Source of the DNA: Nemania diffusa
Lineage: Eukaryota; Ascomycota; Sordariomycetes; Xylariales; Xylariaceae
NCBI GenBank assembly: GCA_038501195.1
Contig: JBBPUQ010000006.1
Location: 4,340,001 to 4,404,000 of the forward strand
Length of the DNA stretch: 64,000 nt
Reading direction: 5' to 3'
Below are positions 31,900-48,138 of this stretch, in pieces. A model generated the notes under the pieces. It saw only the letters and a list, made by a program, of their open reading frames with translations, searched no databases and was not told where the DNA came from. The position numbers were made by a program, and so were the translations under genes. Position 1 is the first letter of the stretch. Each line of letters opens with the position of its first letter.

Positions 31900-32375
31900 T
31901 TATAATAATTTATATAAATTGTTAACTTTTATATTTATGTTATTAATTATAAATTAAAACTTATATACTTTGTTGCAACATAACTTTATAATTTTTATTA
32001 ATTTATAAAAACTACAATGTTTGAAATAATTTACTTTAAAAAATCTACTTTATAAAACCTACTTTAAAAAAACTTTAATTAAACTTTATAACTTTATTTA
32101 TAACTTTATTTACAGTTATATATATATAATTTAGCTTTTTTTTTTTTTTTTTTTTTAAAATTTTTAATTAATAAAATTACTTAATTAGTTTTTATACTTT
32201 TTATAATTGTAATATTATTTTAAAATTATTTTTTATTTATTAATAAATATTTAATTTAAATATATAATTATTATTTATTTTATATAATTTATATATAATA
32301 AATAAACTATTTTAATTATATATTTAAAATAAAACTATTAATATAATATATTATTTATATTTTTAAAAAAAATGT
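31900..32375 (+). repeat. Family A copy 2
   Basis: About 385 bp (31990-32375) match the left window edge (1-381) in inverted orientation, including a T run at 32136-32156 that mirrors the A run at 225-248. The upstream part (about 31900-31940) also matches copy 3, after which copy 2 carries roughly 90 extra bases, including GTTGCAACATAACTT. In mutation state it is intermediate: some CpA sites intact in copy 1 are TpA here. Confidence 0.8.
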
Positions 32376-35300
32376 TATTATTTAAAAATTTAAAATTAAA
32401 TTTAAAAATTAATTAAATTTATTTAATTAATTAATTATAACTTTAATTGTTATTTTAATTATTATTTTATTTATTATTTTATTATTTATAAAATTTATTA
32501 ATAATAAAAATAAATTTTATAAATTAATTTTATATTAATAATTTAAAATAACAAATTAAAATAATAGCAATAATTTAAAAAAAAAAAAAAAACTTATTAT
32601 TAAATAAAATATAATTATTATATAAAAAGTTTAAATTGATTTTTTTTATTAATAAATAATTATAATATAAAAACAACTTAATTTAATTATATTTTTTAAA
32701 TATAAATATAAAAGCAATATTTTTAAAAAAGTTTTAAATGTTATTTTTAATTATAAAATATAACTATATAATTTATATTTAAAAACTTTTTAATTAAATT
32801 TAATAATTAATATATTATTTATTTTTTTAATTTAAAAAATTTATTTTATAATTAATAAAAATTTATTATTAATTTATTATTTAATTATTTAATAATATAA
32901 TTAAAATAATTTAAATATTAACTATTATTTATTATAATTTAAATTAAATTATAATAATTTAATAAACTTTTATTAAATATTGTTATAAATTTTTTAAATA
33001 AATAAATATTTATTAATTTATTTAATATTTTAATAGTTTTATTTAAAAATTAAAAATATTTAAATTAAAATAAATTTAATTTTTATAAAAATGTTTAAAT
33101 GTTAATTTTAATAATAAAATTTTTAAAACTAGTATTAATTTAAATATTATATATAAAAAGTTTTATAATAAAGTTATTAAAATTATTAATAATAATAAAT
33201 AATTATTTAAATAAAAGTAAAAAAATCGAATTTTAAATATAATTAATTTTAAAAAAAGCTTTTATTTTAATAATAAATTTAATAAATTTAAAAAAAAAAC
33301 TAAGTTTTTTTAAAATAATAAATATAAAAAATTAATTAATAATTTAAAAAAAATATATTAAAATAATAATATTTATTTTAGTTATAAAAAAAAAAATATA
33401 TAATTAAATAATATTTTAAAAAAAACAATATATTAATTATTTAAAAAATAAAAAATTATAACAAATTAAAATTTAATAATTTTATTATTATTAAAAATTT
33501 AAAAAATAAATAAAATTAACAAAAGCTTTTATATTAATTTAAATATTTATTATAATTAATTTAAATAATTTAAATAATTTAAATAATTTATTAAATTTTT
33601 TTTAAATTATTTAAATATAAATTAATAAAATTAATATTATAAATATTATTTTATATAATATTTAAATTTAAACTAATTTATTAATTAATTAATAATTAAT
33701 TTAAAAAATTAAATATTAATTTAAAATTAAAATTATTAAATTAAAAAAATTAATATTATTAATTAATTATTATAATGAAATAATTAATAAAATAAATTAA
33801 ATATTAAAAGTTATTTTAAAAATTAATAAATATTATATTTTTAATTAAAAGTTTAAAATGATTAATATTAATTATTAAATAATAATTAATTTATATTAAT
33901 TATTAAAATAAAATATTTTAATAAATTATTAATATAAATAATTTATTTAATTTAATAATATTTTTATTTTTATATAATCTTTTTTCATAATGATTGTTTT
34001 ATTAAAAACTAAAATTAAAAAAACTATTAATTTAAAAATTTAATAAAATATAAATTAATATAATAAAATAATTAAAAAGTAATATTATATTTTATAATAA
34101 AACAAAATAAATTTAAAAATAAAAACTAAATTAAAAAAAAATAATTTTAAATATTATTATAAAATATTATAAAATAATATATTAATTAATAATATAATTT
34201 AAAACTTTAAAATTTAAACTATTAATATAAAAATTATTATTTAATTAAAATAAAATTATATAAATAATTTAAATTAAATTTATTATAAAAAATTTAATAT
34301 ATTTAATAAATTAATTTTAATTTAATATATTATAAAAATATTTAATATTAATTAAATAATTAATATTAATATTTTATATAAAAAATAAAAAAAAACTTTT
34401 AATACTAAATTAATATTATTTTTATTTAATAAAAACTTAAAATATATTAAATTAATAAAATAATTAATATTTGAAAAATTAATTTATTTAAATTTTTTTT
34501 TTAAAATTTAATTAATTAAAATATTATTATTTTAATTTAATTATAATATAGTTTTAAAATTTAATAATAAATTTAAAAATAATAGCTTTTTATAACATTA
34601 TATATTAATTTAATATATTTGTTTTAAAAATAAAAAAATAAAAAAACTATTAAAATTAAAATTTATTAAATTAAATATAAATTTAAATATAATATTTATT
34701 TTATTTATATTTAAATTTTATTTAATTAATAAAAAACTTTATATTAATTTTTAATAAAAAAATTAATTTTTAAAAAATTAAATTATTTAAATTTTTAATT
34801 TTAAAAATATATTATTTAATTATTATAAATTAAAAATATATTTAAAATTTAATATTATTAAAACTTTTAATTAATTATTATTAATAATTAAATTTTATTT
34901 TTTAATTATATTTTAAATTAAATTAAAAACTTTTTATTAAATAGTTTTATTATTTAATTTAAAAATAAAATTTATATAATAATAAAATTTTATTAATATT
35001 TAATTTTATAATTTATTTAATTAATTTATTAATATATATATTAATAATATTTTAATTTATTTTAATAAAATTTTAAAATATAAAAAATAATATAAAAAAG
35101 TAATATATTATTTATATAAAATTAATTTTTAAAAAAATCTTTATAAATTTTATATTAAAATTATTATAATTAATTATTTAAATATAATTTTAAAAATTAA
35201 TTAAAATATTGAAATAAATTTAAAAAAAATTAAAATAATTTTAAATTAAAAATTTAAAAAATTTAAATTATAATATTATTTTAATTATTGTTAAAATTTT

Positions 35301-37404
35301 ATAACTTTATAAAAATATTTATTTATTATATTAATAATATTTTTAAATTATTTATATAATTATTAAAAAAAAATTATAAATAAAAATAAAAATTAAAATA
35401 ATAAAAAGTTTTTAAAATAATAAAAAAGTTAATTATATTAATTTTAATATTAATTTTTTTTTAATTTAAAGTTTTAATATATAATAAAATAAATATTTTT
35501 TATAATATAATTAAAAAAATTATTTAATAAAAAAAAAATAATAAATAAAAACTTATTAATTATTTTTTAAAAATTATAATTTTATATAAATAAATTTATT
35601 TAATTTAAAACTAAAAAATATTAATAATAATATAAATTTTTAAATATTATTATTTTAAATTATTAAATATATAATTTTAAATAATAATTAATTATTAAAT
35701 ATTAATTTATTAATTAATTAAAAAAAACTTTTTTAATAAAATAAATTAAATAAATAAACTTTTTAATATAAAAAAAAAAAAACAATATTATAATTAATAT
35801 ATTTTTTTAAAAAATAATTAATTTATTAATAATAAAATTTAAAAATAAAAAAAAAAAACTTTTATATTTTTTAAATTAAATATAATTAAAAATTTTATAA
35901 TTATTTTTTAATTTATTAAAATTAAAATATTAATTATAAAAAATATAAATTTTATTAATTTAATTTTTTAAAAAAATATAGTTTAAAATTTAAATAATTA
36001 TAATAAAAAAATTATAATATTAAAAACTATTATAAATAAAACAATTTTTGTTTAAATTATTTTATTATAAAAAATATATAAATTAATATTAATAATTTAT
36101 TAAAATTAAAATAAATTAATATAAATATTAAAATAAAACTACTATTAATATTTTTTTTAAAAAAATTTATATTAATATATTAATAATTATTATAAATATA
36201 AATATAATATAAAAAAAAAAAAAAAAAACTTTTAAATTATTATATTTAATATTTATATTATAAAATATTTAAAAATATATAATAATAAATAATAAAAATA
36301 TAACTATATTTAAATATTTATTAATAAATTTAATAAAATTATTATTATTTTATTTAATTAAAAAATAAATAATATAAAAAAATTAATATTAAAATATTAT
36401 TATATATTATATTATATTTTTAATATATTAAAAAGTTAATTTAATAATAATATTAAATTTATTAATAAATATTAAATATAAATAAAACAATATTTATTAT
36501 TTATAAATATAAAATATTATAAAAAAAATAAATTATAATTTAAATTAAAAATTATATTTTTATATAAATAAATATTAAAATAATTAAAATATATATTTAT
36601 TAATTTTAAATTTTATTTATAATTCTTTATAATTAATATAATATTTTTAAAAATAATATTTAAAATTAAATTTTAAAATTATTTAATTTTTATATTTAAA
36701 AAATAATTCTTTATAAATAAATAAATTAAATAAATATAAAAATTTATATATAAAACTATTAAAATTAAATAAAAAAAAAAATTTTTAATTTAATAAAAAA
36801 TAAAAACTTATTAACTTTTTTAAATATAATAAAATATTTTTATATAAAAATTTTTTTTTAATATATATTTTAATAATTTGTTTTAATTTATAATATTTTA
36901 AACTATTTAAAATTTTTAAATAAAAAAAATATAATTATAAATTAAATATATTAAATTTATATAAAAAAAAAAACTTGTTTTATATAAATAAATTAAAAAA
37001 AATAAATAATAATTTATTATTATAATAATTATAAATTTTATAATTAATTAAAAAAATTAATAATAAATTAAAATTTAAAATAAATTAAATATTAAAATTA
37101 AAAACTTTTAATAAAACTAAAAAATTATAATATTAAATTTTATAAAAAAGTTATAATTTTAATAATATTTAATATTTTATAAAAAATTTTAAAAATATAT
37201 TTATTATATTAAACTATTATTATTTAAATAAATTAATTAAATTATAAAATTAAATAAAAACAATAGTTATAAATAAATTTATAAAGAATTATAAAAATAA
37301 TAATAAAATATTTAATTTAAATATTAAAACTTAATTTAAATATTATATTTAATTAATTTTAATTTAATTTATATTAAATTTTTAATTTTTAAAAAAAATA
37401 ATAT

Positions 37405-37650
37405 AATAATTTATATAAACTATTAACTTTTATATTTATTTTAAAAAATTTATTTTATAAAATTTATTTTAAAAAAACTTTAATTAAATTTTATAACTTT
37501 ATTTATAACTTTATTTATAATTTTATATATTTATATATTTTATATAATATATATATATAATTTAGCTTTTTTTTTTATTTTTTATTTTTTTAAAAATTTT
37601 TAATTAATAAAATTACTTAATTAATTTTTATACTTTTTACAATTATAACA
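37405..37650 (+). repeat. Family A copy 3
   Basis: Aligns to copy 2 in the same orientation from about 37405 to 37650, then diverges. It is the most degraded of the three: all of the C or G positions compared that differ between copies are T or A here. It retains the TATATATTTATATATTTTATATAA stretch also seen in copy 1. Copies 2 and 3 lie about 5.4 kb apart in direct orientation, a distance compatible with terminal repeats of one element, but this is not proven. Confidence 0.7.
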
Positions 37651-39379
37651 ATATTTATATATATAAATTATTTAAAAAATATATATATATATTTTTTATA
37701 AAATATTATTAATAGTTTAAATATAAAAAAAATTATAATATATATATTTTTAATTATATAAAATATTATTTTATAAAAGCTTTATATAATAAAATATTTA
37801 ATAAATTTATTTTTTATTTATTTTAAATAATATTTAAAAATATTTAATTATAAATTTTAAATAAATATTTAAAAATATATATAGCTATAATAATATATTA
37901 ATTATAATAAAATAGTTAAAAAAAAAGCTTTAATTTTATTATATATTATATAAATAATTATAAAGAAATGTTATATAAATATATTATAAAAGTTTTTTTA
38001 TAATTTTTAAAGTATTAATTATATTAATTTTTAATAAAAAACGTTAATTTATATTTACTTTTATAAATAAATTATATAAAACTATAAAGATTTAAATTAT
38101 TTTAATATTTATAAATTATTATAAAATTATAAAACAAATTAAAAACTTTAGTTTTATATTAATTATTATTAAAATAATTAATTTAAATAAATTTCAATTA
38201 TAAATTATATATAAATATTATTATTTTATAAATTAATTAAATTGTTTTTTTATAAAATTAAAATAAATCTTTTAATGTTATTTATTTTAATTAAAAAATA
38301 TTATAATTTAAAATTTAAAATAAAATATAAAAAGTTATATAATTTATAAACTTTATTAAATAAAAACTAAAATATATATAATATTATATAACTATATAAA
38401 TTAATAGAAAATTTAAAATTTTAACTTTAATATAAATAATTATATATTTTTATTAAAAAAATAGCAATTTTAAATAATTAATAAACTTTTAAACAAATGT
38501 AATTATTTAATAATATAATAAATATATAAAATTCTTTAAAAAGAAAATAACATATTTATATTATAAATTTTTTTATTTTAAAAAAATATAAATTAATATT
38601 ATATTAATTAATTATAAAAAGATTTTAACTATTTATTAATAAATTAAAAAAGTAATAGTTTTAAAAAAAAAATATTTAAATTAAAAATAAAAAAAAATTT
38701 AAAATAAAAAAAATATATATAATATATTTATATTATTAAAAGTTATAATATTAAATTAATTATAAAAATTAAACTATTAATAATAAATAATATTATATTA
38801 AAAATTTTTAAAATAGCTTTATATTATTAAAAAAGTTTTATAATAATAATTTAAATATAATAAAATTATTGTTAAAATTAAAAAATTAATTATAAATAAT
38901 TTAAAATAATATTAATAAAAAACGTTATAAAAATAATAATTTATTAATTTTTTTAAAAAAAAAAGTTTATAAAAATTATATTTAAAATATAATATTAACA
39001 AAAAATAACAATATTAATTTATAAAAAAACTATATTATAATTTAAAAAAAAAAGCTTAATAATTAATAATATAATAAATATTTAAAGCGATTTTCTTTTA
39101 TTAAAAAATAATTAATTAAAGTTTATATATTTAATTTTTATAATTTATAAATAAGTTATTTTTTTTAAAAAAAATAATTATAAAATATTTAATATTAATT
39201 TAATTATTAAAATAAATTAAATAGCTTTTTTATATAAATAAATAAATAACTTTATTTATTATTATTTTAAATTATTTTATATATATATATATAAATAATT
39301 TTTAACTTTTTTTTTAATTTATAAAATTTTATATAATATAGTTTTATTTATTTAAAGCTTTGTTTTTTTTATAAACTTT

Positions 39380-40458
39380 ATATAAGATTATATTTATTAA
39401 TTAAAAATATTATATAATTTATTAATTATTATATAAATTTTAAATTTATTAAAAAATAATATTAAAATATTAAATATATAAATATAATAATAAATTAATA
39501 ATATATAATAAAAACTATATTATATATTTTTAAATTTTAATTATATTAAAACTTTTATTTTTATTAATAAAATATTTATAAATAATAAAGATTTAAATTT
39601 TAAAATTAAATTTATAATTATATTAATTAATAAAAATTATATAAAAAATGTTTTTATAATTAAAAATAATATAGTTTAACAAACTTTAATTTAATATAAA
39701 TAAAATATATATAATATATTAATAAATAAATTATATTATATAAAAAATAAATTTTATTATATTATTATATTTATTATATTTTTTTAAAAAATCATTTATA
39801 TAATAAAATTATTAATTATATTATTAATTATATATATAAAATTTAAATTTTAATATAAATATTTAATTAAATTAAAAAGTATATAAAAAAAATAATTTAT
39901 AATTAATATTATATTATTTAAAAAAATATATAAATTTATAACATTATAAAAATATAATATATTAATAATAAAAATAATTTAATAATTATTTATATAAAAA
40001 AACATTTAATTAACTATTAAAAAAACTAATTAATATAAATAAATTAATTATATAAATAACAATATATATAAATTAATTAAATTATAATAAAAATATTACA
40101 AAGTTAATTAATATTTAAATTATAATTATTATATAAAAAAACACGTTTTAATATTAAATTAATAATTTAATAAAATTTAAATTTATATATTAAATTTATA
40201 TAATTAAAATTTAAACTAAAATATTTATTAAATAATTAAATAATATAAAATATTAAAATTTATTAACATTTATAAAGTTTATAAATTTTATATATTTATA
40301 TATATAAATAATTTATATATAACTTTTTTAATTATATTTTCTTTTATAAAATATATATATAAATTAATATAAAAGTTTAAAATTTAAAAACTTAAAAACA
40401 AAGTTTAAATATTATAAATTATTTTAAATTTATATATATATATATAAAGCTTTATTAA
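39380..40458 (+). mobile_element. 3' fragment of the LTR-like element (family B)
   Basis: About 39380-40150 aligns along its length with 52970-53665, the internal sequence just before the 3' terminal repeat of the complete family B element. It is followed by a degraded copy of the roughly 300-bp terminal repeat (about 40150-40458). This therefore looks like the 3' end of a second, more strongly mutated copy. No 5' terminal repeat was found for it. Confidence 0.7.
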
Positions 40459-43400
40459 TTTTTTATTTAAGAAATTATAAAAATATTTATAAAAAATTTA
40501 AAAAAAAACTTATTAAATATTATAATAAAAATTATAAAAAAATAAACTTTTAAAAAAATTTATTTATATAATAAACTTTTTTTAAATTTATAAATTGTTT
40601 TTAATATATTTGTTTTATTTAATTTATAATTTAAAATAAAAATAATTTTATAAAAATAAATAAACGTTTTAAAAAAAAATAAATAAAATTGCTATAGTAA
40701 TTAATAATTTATAACTTTGTTATTTTATTATAGCTTTTTAATTTTTTATTTATATATTTATATATTAACTTTTAAACTTAAATTATTATTATAAACTATA
40801 TAAACTACTATGTTTAATTTATAAATATAGTTTTAAATAATTATTAAAACTATATTAATTATATATATTAAATTATTTAACTACTTTAAAATATAATATA
40901 TATATTAAAAAATTTTTTTTTTTAAATAAAATTAAATTTTAAATAATATATATTTATAACTACTAAGTTTTAACTTATTATATATAATTTAGCTTTAATT
41001 ATTTTATTAGCAAATATATAACTATTTAATTATATAATATTAAAAATTTATTAAAAAATAAGTTTTATTATAAAAATTAAAAAGCAAAAATAAAATAAAA
41101 TAATTAAATATATAAAATATTATTTTTAAACTATTAATTATTATAAAAAAAATAAAACAATAATTAAATGTTATAAATAAACTTTTAAACTTTTTTATTA
41201 TTAATATTTAATATAAATTATATTATTATTTAAATAGTTTATAAATAATAAATAAATAATTTAAAATTAAAATTTTAATTTTAATATTAATTTTTAATTT
41301 TTTTTTTAATTTTAATAAAAAATATATTTAATATATTAATTAAATTAAAAAAAGTAGCTTAAATACTAAAAAAAAACTTTAAATTTATTTAAAAAGTTTT
41401 TAAAACATTAAATTAAATTTTTGTAATAAAAAATAACTATTAAATATAAATTATATAAAAATATTAAATTTATTAATAATTATAATTTAATAAAAGTTTT
41501 AAATTATTTTATAATTATTACTTTAATATAAACTATTTAAAAAAAGCAGTATAAAAGCTATAAAAGCTTTGTTTAAAAAAATATAATTTTTTTTTAAATT
41601 TTTTTTTTAATAAAACAAAAAACTTTAATTAATATAAAAAATATATTATAAAACAATTTTATTAAATTAATTATATTAAAACAATAATTTAATTTATTTT
41701 TAATTAATTATATAATTTAAATATATAAAATTATAACCATTATTAAAAATTAAAAAAGTTATAATTATATTATATATATATAAAGCTTTAATTAAAAAAA
41801 CATAAGTTTTTATTTAAATATAAAATTAAAAAAAAAAAAATATAAAAAAATATAATTTAATAATAAATATAAATAATATTAACTTTTAAACTATTAATAA
41901 ATAATTAAAAGTTTAATAAATATTTTAAAAAAACAATAAATAAAAAAAAAATTTGTTTATATTATAAAAAAATTAGCTATTTTATAATTTAATATTTATT
42001 TATATTTTTTTTATATAATATTATTATAAAGCTTATTAAGATATTAAAAAAAAAAAAATTTAAAAAAGAAATCTTTTTAAAAAAGATTTAGTTTTTAATT
42101 ATTAATATAATAAAAATTAAATTTATAAATTAATTTTTATAAATTAATTTTTATAAATTTTAAAACAAAGATTTAATAATATATAAATATTATATTTTTT
42201 ATAATAAACTTTATTTATAATAAAACTTTAATTAATTAAAGTTATAAATATATATATGTTATAAATAATTTTTTTATTAAATATTTATAATTATTATATA
42301 TTTTTAATATTTTTTATAATTAAAACAAATAGTAATAAAAAATATTAACTTATATAATTTTATAATTAAAATATAATATTATTTTAAATAAACTATAAAT
42401 AAAAAAGTTAAAACTAATTTATTTTATTTATAAATATATAATTAATATTAATAAAATAAAAAATTTTAAAATATAAAAAAACAATTTTATATTTTAAATT
42501 AAAAATATTATATAAATAAAACAAACTTAATAATTAATTAAAATAATATTTAATATAAAAATATAATAATTATATTATTTCAAAATAAATAAATTTTAAA
42601 TTTTTATAATTATATTTATAAATATTATTAAAGGTTTAATATTTTTTATAATAAATATAATTAAAAATTAACTTTTTAAAAAATTAATATTATAAAAAAA
42701 CTTATTTAATAAAAATTATAAAAATAAACTATTATTATATTATAAAAAAAAAATTTATAAAATATTTTTAATTATAAATAAAAAAATAAAAAACTTATAA
42801 CTATATAAAAGTTTTTTTATAAAATATTTAAAAATAAATTAATTATTTAAAAAAAAGTAATAATAAAACTATTTAATAAAGGTTATATTTATATTAATAG
42901 TTTAAAATTTTATATTAATTATAAAATATTAAATATTATAAATAAAATAAATATATATTTATTTTTATTAATTAAAAAAACTTTAATAAATTTTTTAAAA
43001 ATTAAATAATTTATTAAATTAAATATATAAGCTATTTTTTATAAATTTAAAATTAAAAATTAAATAAATTAAAAATTACATTTTAAATTAGATTTAATTT
43101 TTTCAAGTTTTAATAATATTTTAATATTATATTAATATTATTTTATATTAATATTTAAATATTTTTATATTTATATATATAAATAATAAATTTATATAAT
43201 TAAATAATTTAAAAAAAACTATATAAAATAAATAAAATAAATATTTATTTTTTTAAAAACGATAAAATTATATTTTAATATTAATAAATATAAATTTAAT
43301 ATTATAAAAATTAAATATTTTAAATTTATTATAAAAATAAATAAAAAATAAATTCTTTTTTTTTAAAAAATATATATTATTTATAAATAAAAAACTTTTA

Positions 43401-45972
43401 AATTATTTAAAAATAAATATAATTTTTTAAAATTTATAAACTTTTATTAATAATTTATTAAAAATTATTTAAACTTTATATTTTTTTTTTATATTAATAA
43501 AAAAAATATATAGTTTTAATAAAAAAATAAAATAAAAAACACTTTTAAAATGTTTAAAGGTTTTTTTATATTAAAACTAATATTAACTTAATATAATTTA
43601 AATAAAACAATAGTTATAAAAATAAATTATTTAAAAATAATATATAAAAAATATTTATTTTAATATAATAAATAAAAACTATTATATTTAATAATATATT
43701 ATTTATAAAAATTATTTAAAATTAAATATAATTATAAAATAAAACATAAAAAATTATTAATAAAAATATATTATATAAAAATATAAAATAATAAATTATA
43801 TAATTTAAAAAAACTGTTTTAAATATTATTTAATTATAAAAACTTTAAATATTTTATAATAATTATATAATTTATTAAATAATTAATTAAATAATTAAAA
43901 CTTTTAATTAATTTTTAATTTATATTAATTTATAAAATAAAAATTAATAATAAATTATTAAATAATTTATTAAAATAAAAATAAATAAATAAATTTAAAA
44001 AAAAACATTTATATTTTTATATTATATATAGTTAACTTTTAATTTAAATTAAAATTATAATATTAATATATTAAATAATATAATAAATAATTTATTATTT
44101 AATTATTATTTTTTTATAAATAACAATTTATAAATAATATTAAATTTTATTTTAAATAAAGCTTTAAATTATAAATTAATAATATAAATAATATAAAAAA
44201 ATAAAATAAAGTTTTTATTATAAAATATAAATTAAAATTAAAAAAAAAATTTTATTATAAAAAATATATATAAATATTAAATTAAAAGTTATTTGAAATT
44301 AATTTAATATAAATTTATTATAATTTTATATTAATTAAATATTTAAATTATAATAATATAATTATTATATTAAATAAAAACTATTTTTAATTTAAAATAT
44401 ATTAAATTATATATTATTTTATAATAAATTATAATATATATAAAAAAAAAACATTTAAAAATAATAAAAATAAAACTTTTTAAGTTTTTATTTATTTTAA
44501 AATAGTTTTAAAATAAACTTTTAATAAACTTTATAATAAACTTTTTTTTTATAACTTTTAAAAACTTTTTATTTATTATAATAATTATTAATAAATTAAA
44601 TAAAATAAAAATGTTAAAAGTTATAAAATTTATAAATATAAAAATATATATAAAATAGTTTATATATTATTTTTAATAATTTTATAAAATTTTAAAAGTT
44701 ATAATTAATAACTAAAATTTAAATTAAATAAAAAAGTTTTAATAATAATTTTATAAATTAATAAATATTAAATAATAATTAAATATTATATATTATTTAA
44801 AAATAAATAATATAATATAAAAAACAAATTAAAAAATATTAATATATTTTAAAGCTTTTATAATTTATATATAATTTAATTAAACAATATTATTATTAAA
44901 TATAACTTTAATAATTAATAATAAAAACTTGTTAATTATTAAATTTAAGTTTTTTTATTTAATATAAATTTAATAAAATTAATAAAACATTTAAATATAT
45001 TTATTAAAAAGTTAAAAATATTAAAAAAAATATTTATATAAATTATTATAATAATAATATAATAAAAAATAAATAAAACTATTTATAAAAAATATAATTT
45101 TATAAAACATTTTTAAAAAAACAATTAAATATAATTTAATTTAAAAAATATAAAAACTAAGTAACATTTTTAAAACTAAATTTAAATATATTTAAAATAT
45201 AAAATAATAAAAATAATTAATTTATATATAATAAAATTAAATATATTTAAAAAAATATATAATTATTTTTATATTAATTTTTTATAATAATTTATAAAAA
45301 GTTTTTTATTTATATAAATTAATTTAAATTTTAAACTATTAGTTATAATTTTAAATAATAATTAATTTTAATTAAAAAATATTTTTTAAATATATATAAA
45401 ATAAAATAAAAATAAAAACAATTTAAAAAAAAACAAGTTATAATTAAATAAATAAACTATTTTTAATTAATATAAAAACTTATAAAAAACTATTTAAATA
45501 TAATAATGTTAAAATGTATAATAAATTTAACATTAAATAATAATAATATATATAAAAAAAAAAAAAAAGTTATATAGTTTTTAATAAACTATAAATTATA
45601 ATTAAATAATTAAATTAAATAATATTTAAAATAATATTTATATTTAAAATAAAGTTTTTAATTTATATATATAATTTATTATATATTTATAAATATATAT
45701 TTATATAAATAAAATTTAAAGTTTTTTTTTTTTTTTATAATTAATATATAAATAATATTTTATTTATAAACTTTGTTTTATTTAAATATATTAATTATAA
45801 TAATTATAAAATTTAAAATATATTATAATTATAAAGTTTTATATTTAATTTAATTAATTTAATTAATTAAATTATTTATATAATATATATATTAATTATT
45901 TTTGTTAATTTATTATATTATAAAAATATTTTAAATAATAAAATTTTTCTTTTTTCTTAAATAAGTTTTTTA

Positions 45973-46278
45973 TTAAACTAATGACTTAATAAAACTTATA
46001 TATATATATTAAGTGTATATAATTAAAATTTAAACTAAAACTTTTATTAAATAATTAAATAAATAAAAAATACAAAAACTTATTAAGATTTATAAAGCTT
46101 ATAAGTTTTATATATATATATATATAAATAATTTATATATAACTTTTTTAGTTATATTTTATTTAGTAAAATATATATATAAATCAATATAAAACTTTAA
46201 AATTTAAAAATAAACTTTAAACTTTATAAATTATTTTAAATTTTTTTATATATATATATATAAAAAGTTTTATTAATA
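45973..46278 (+). repeat. Probable solo terminal repeat of family B
   Basis: A roughly 300-bp copy of the family B terminal repeat, starting TATTAAACTAATGACTTAAT and ending TAAAAAGTTTTATTAATA. The ends carry short inverted words AATAAAACTT and AAGTTTTATT. Neither flank matches the internal sequence adjoining the other copies, so it is probably a solo LTR, or the remnant of an element whose interior has been lost or mutated beyond recognition. Confidence 0.65.
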
Positions 46279-48138
46279 TTTTTAATTATTAAATTTAATT
46301 TATTTAATTTAATAAAACTTTTAAAATTAATTTTTAATATTAATTTTTTTATATAATTTTAATTATTAATTTAATAATGTTATATATATAAAAATATTAT
46401 AAAAATAATAATTTTATTAATAAAAAAAAAAAAGTTATAGTTTATAAAAAGTTTTAATAAAATATTAAATTTTTAAAGTTTTAAAAAAATATTAAAACTT
46501 TATAAAAAAAAAAAATTATTAAAATATTATTATTTATATATATAAATTTATTAAAAAATATTAAATAAAAGTTTAATATTTAAATTTTTTTTTTAAAATA
46601 ATTATTAATATAAATAAAATAAATTATTTTTATTTTTATAATATTATAAATGTTTTTATTTTTTATAAAGTTATAAAAATTAATTAAATTATTATATTTA
46701 AAAATGTTATTATTTAAAACTTAAATTATAAAATATATAATTTAACAAATATTTAGATATATATATAAAAATAAAAACTAAATTTAATTATTATTTTTAT
46801 AATAAAATAAATTAAATAAATTTAATATAAAGTTATATTAAAAATTAAATTATTTATAATTAAATTAAATTAAATTATATTAATAATTATAAATTAATTT
46901 ATTATAATAAATAATATTAATTAAATTATTATATTTTATATTATTATTAATATAATAAATTTTAATAATTTAAAATATATAAAGTTTATTAAAATAAAAG
47001 TTATTACTTTTTATAATAATTTTAATAAAAATAAAATAAATTTGAAAATATAACATTAATATTAATTTAATTATTTATTAATTAATATAAATTAATTTAT
47101 AAATAATTTTATAAAAATTAAAAATATTAAAGTTTATTTAAATAATATAATTATTAATAATTTATAATTTTATATAAAAAACATTTATTTAAAATAAATT
47201 ATTATATTTATAAAGTTATTAAAATATTTAATTAAATATTATAACAATTTAAATAAAAACGAAAATTTCAATAAAATAAAAAAGTTATAAGTTAAAAAAA
47301 TTAAAAAATTAAAAGAATTAAAAAAATTAATTTATATATTTAATTAATAAATAACTTTTTTAAAAAATTTAATAAAACAAATTTAATATTTATTTTATAA
47401 ATTAAATTAAAAATTAAATAATATATAAAAAGTTTATATTTTAATATAAATGTTTAATTTATATTTTAAGTAAAAATAATATATTAAATAAATAATATAA
47501 AAAAAAATAAAAAGAAATAATTTAAAATTATTTTAAATAATAAAAATATTAAAACAATTAATATATATTTTTAAAAAATATATTTAAAATTTATAAAAAA
47601 AAAAATTAACTAATATATAAAAATAAAAAATGTTTTATTTATTAAAAAAAAAATATTAAATTTAAAAATATTTTTAAATAAATAAATTTATAATAATTAT
47701 TATTAAAAATTAAAAATTAAAATTATTAATTATATATTTAAAATATAAAAATATTAAATAAATTAAAAATTAAAAATTAAAAAAAGTTTAATTTTAAAAT
47801 TATTAAACTTTTTTTTAAAAATATTATTAAATAAATTAATTATAAATAATATTAAAAAAAATTTAATATTATTTTTAATAATTATTATAATAAAAATAAA
47901 TAAAAAAACTTTTATTATTAAAATTTTAATTAATATAAAAATAAATAAATATATTTTTATAAATATAATATTTATTAAAAAAAAAATATAACAAAAATAA
48001 ATATTATAATTTATAACAATATTATTAAATAAATTATAATTAAATATAATATTAATTTAAATTAAAAAATTAATTAAATTTTAATAATAAATTTTTATTT
48101 TTAAAAATATATTTTATATAATAATTAATATAAAATAT

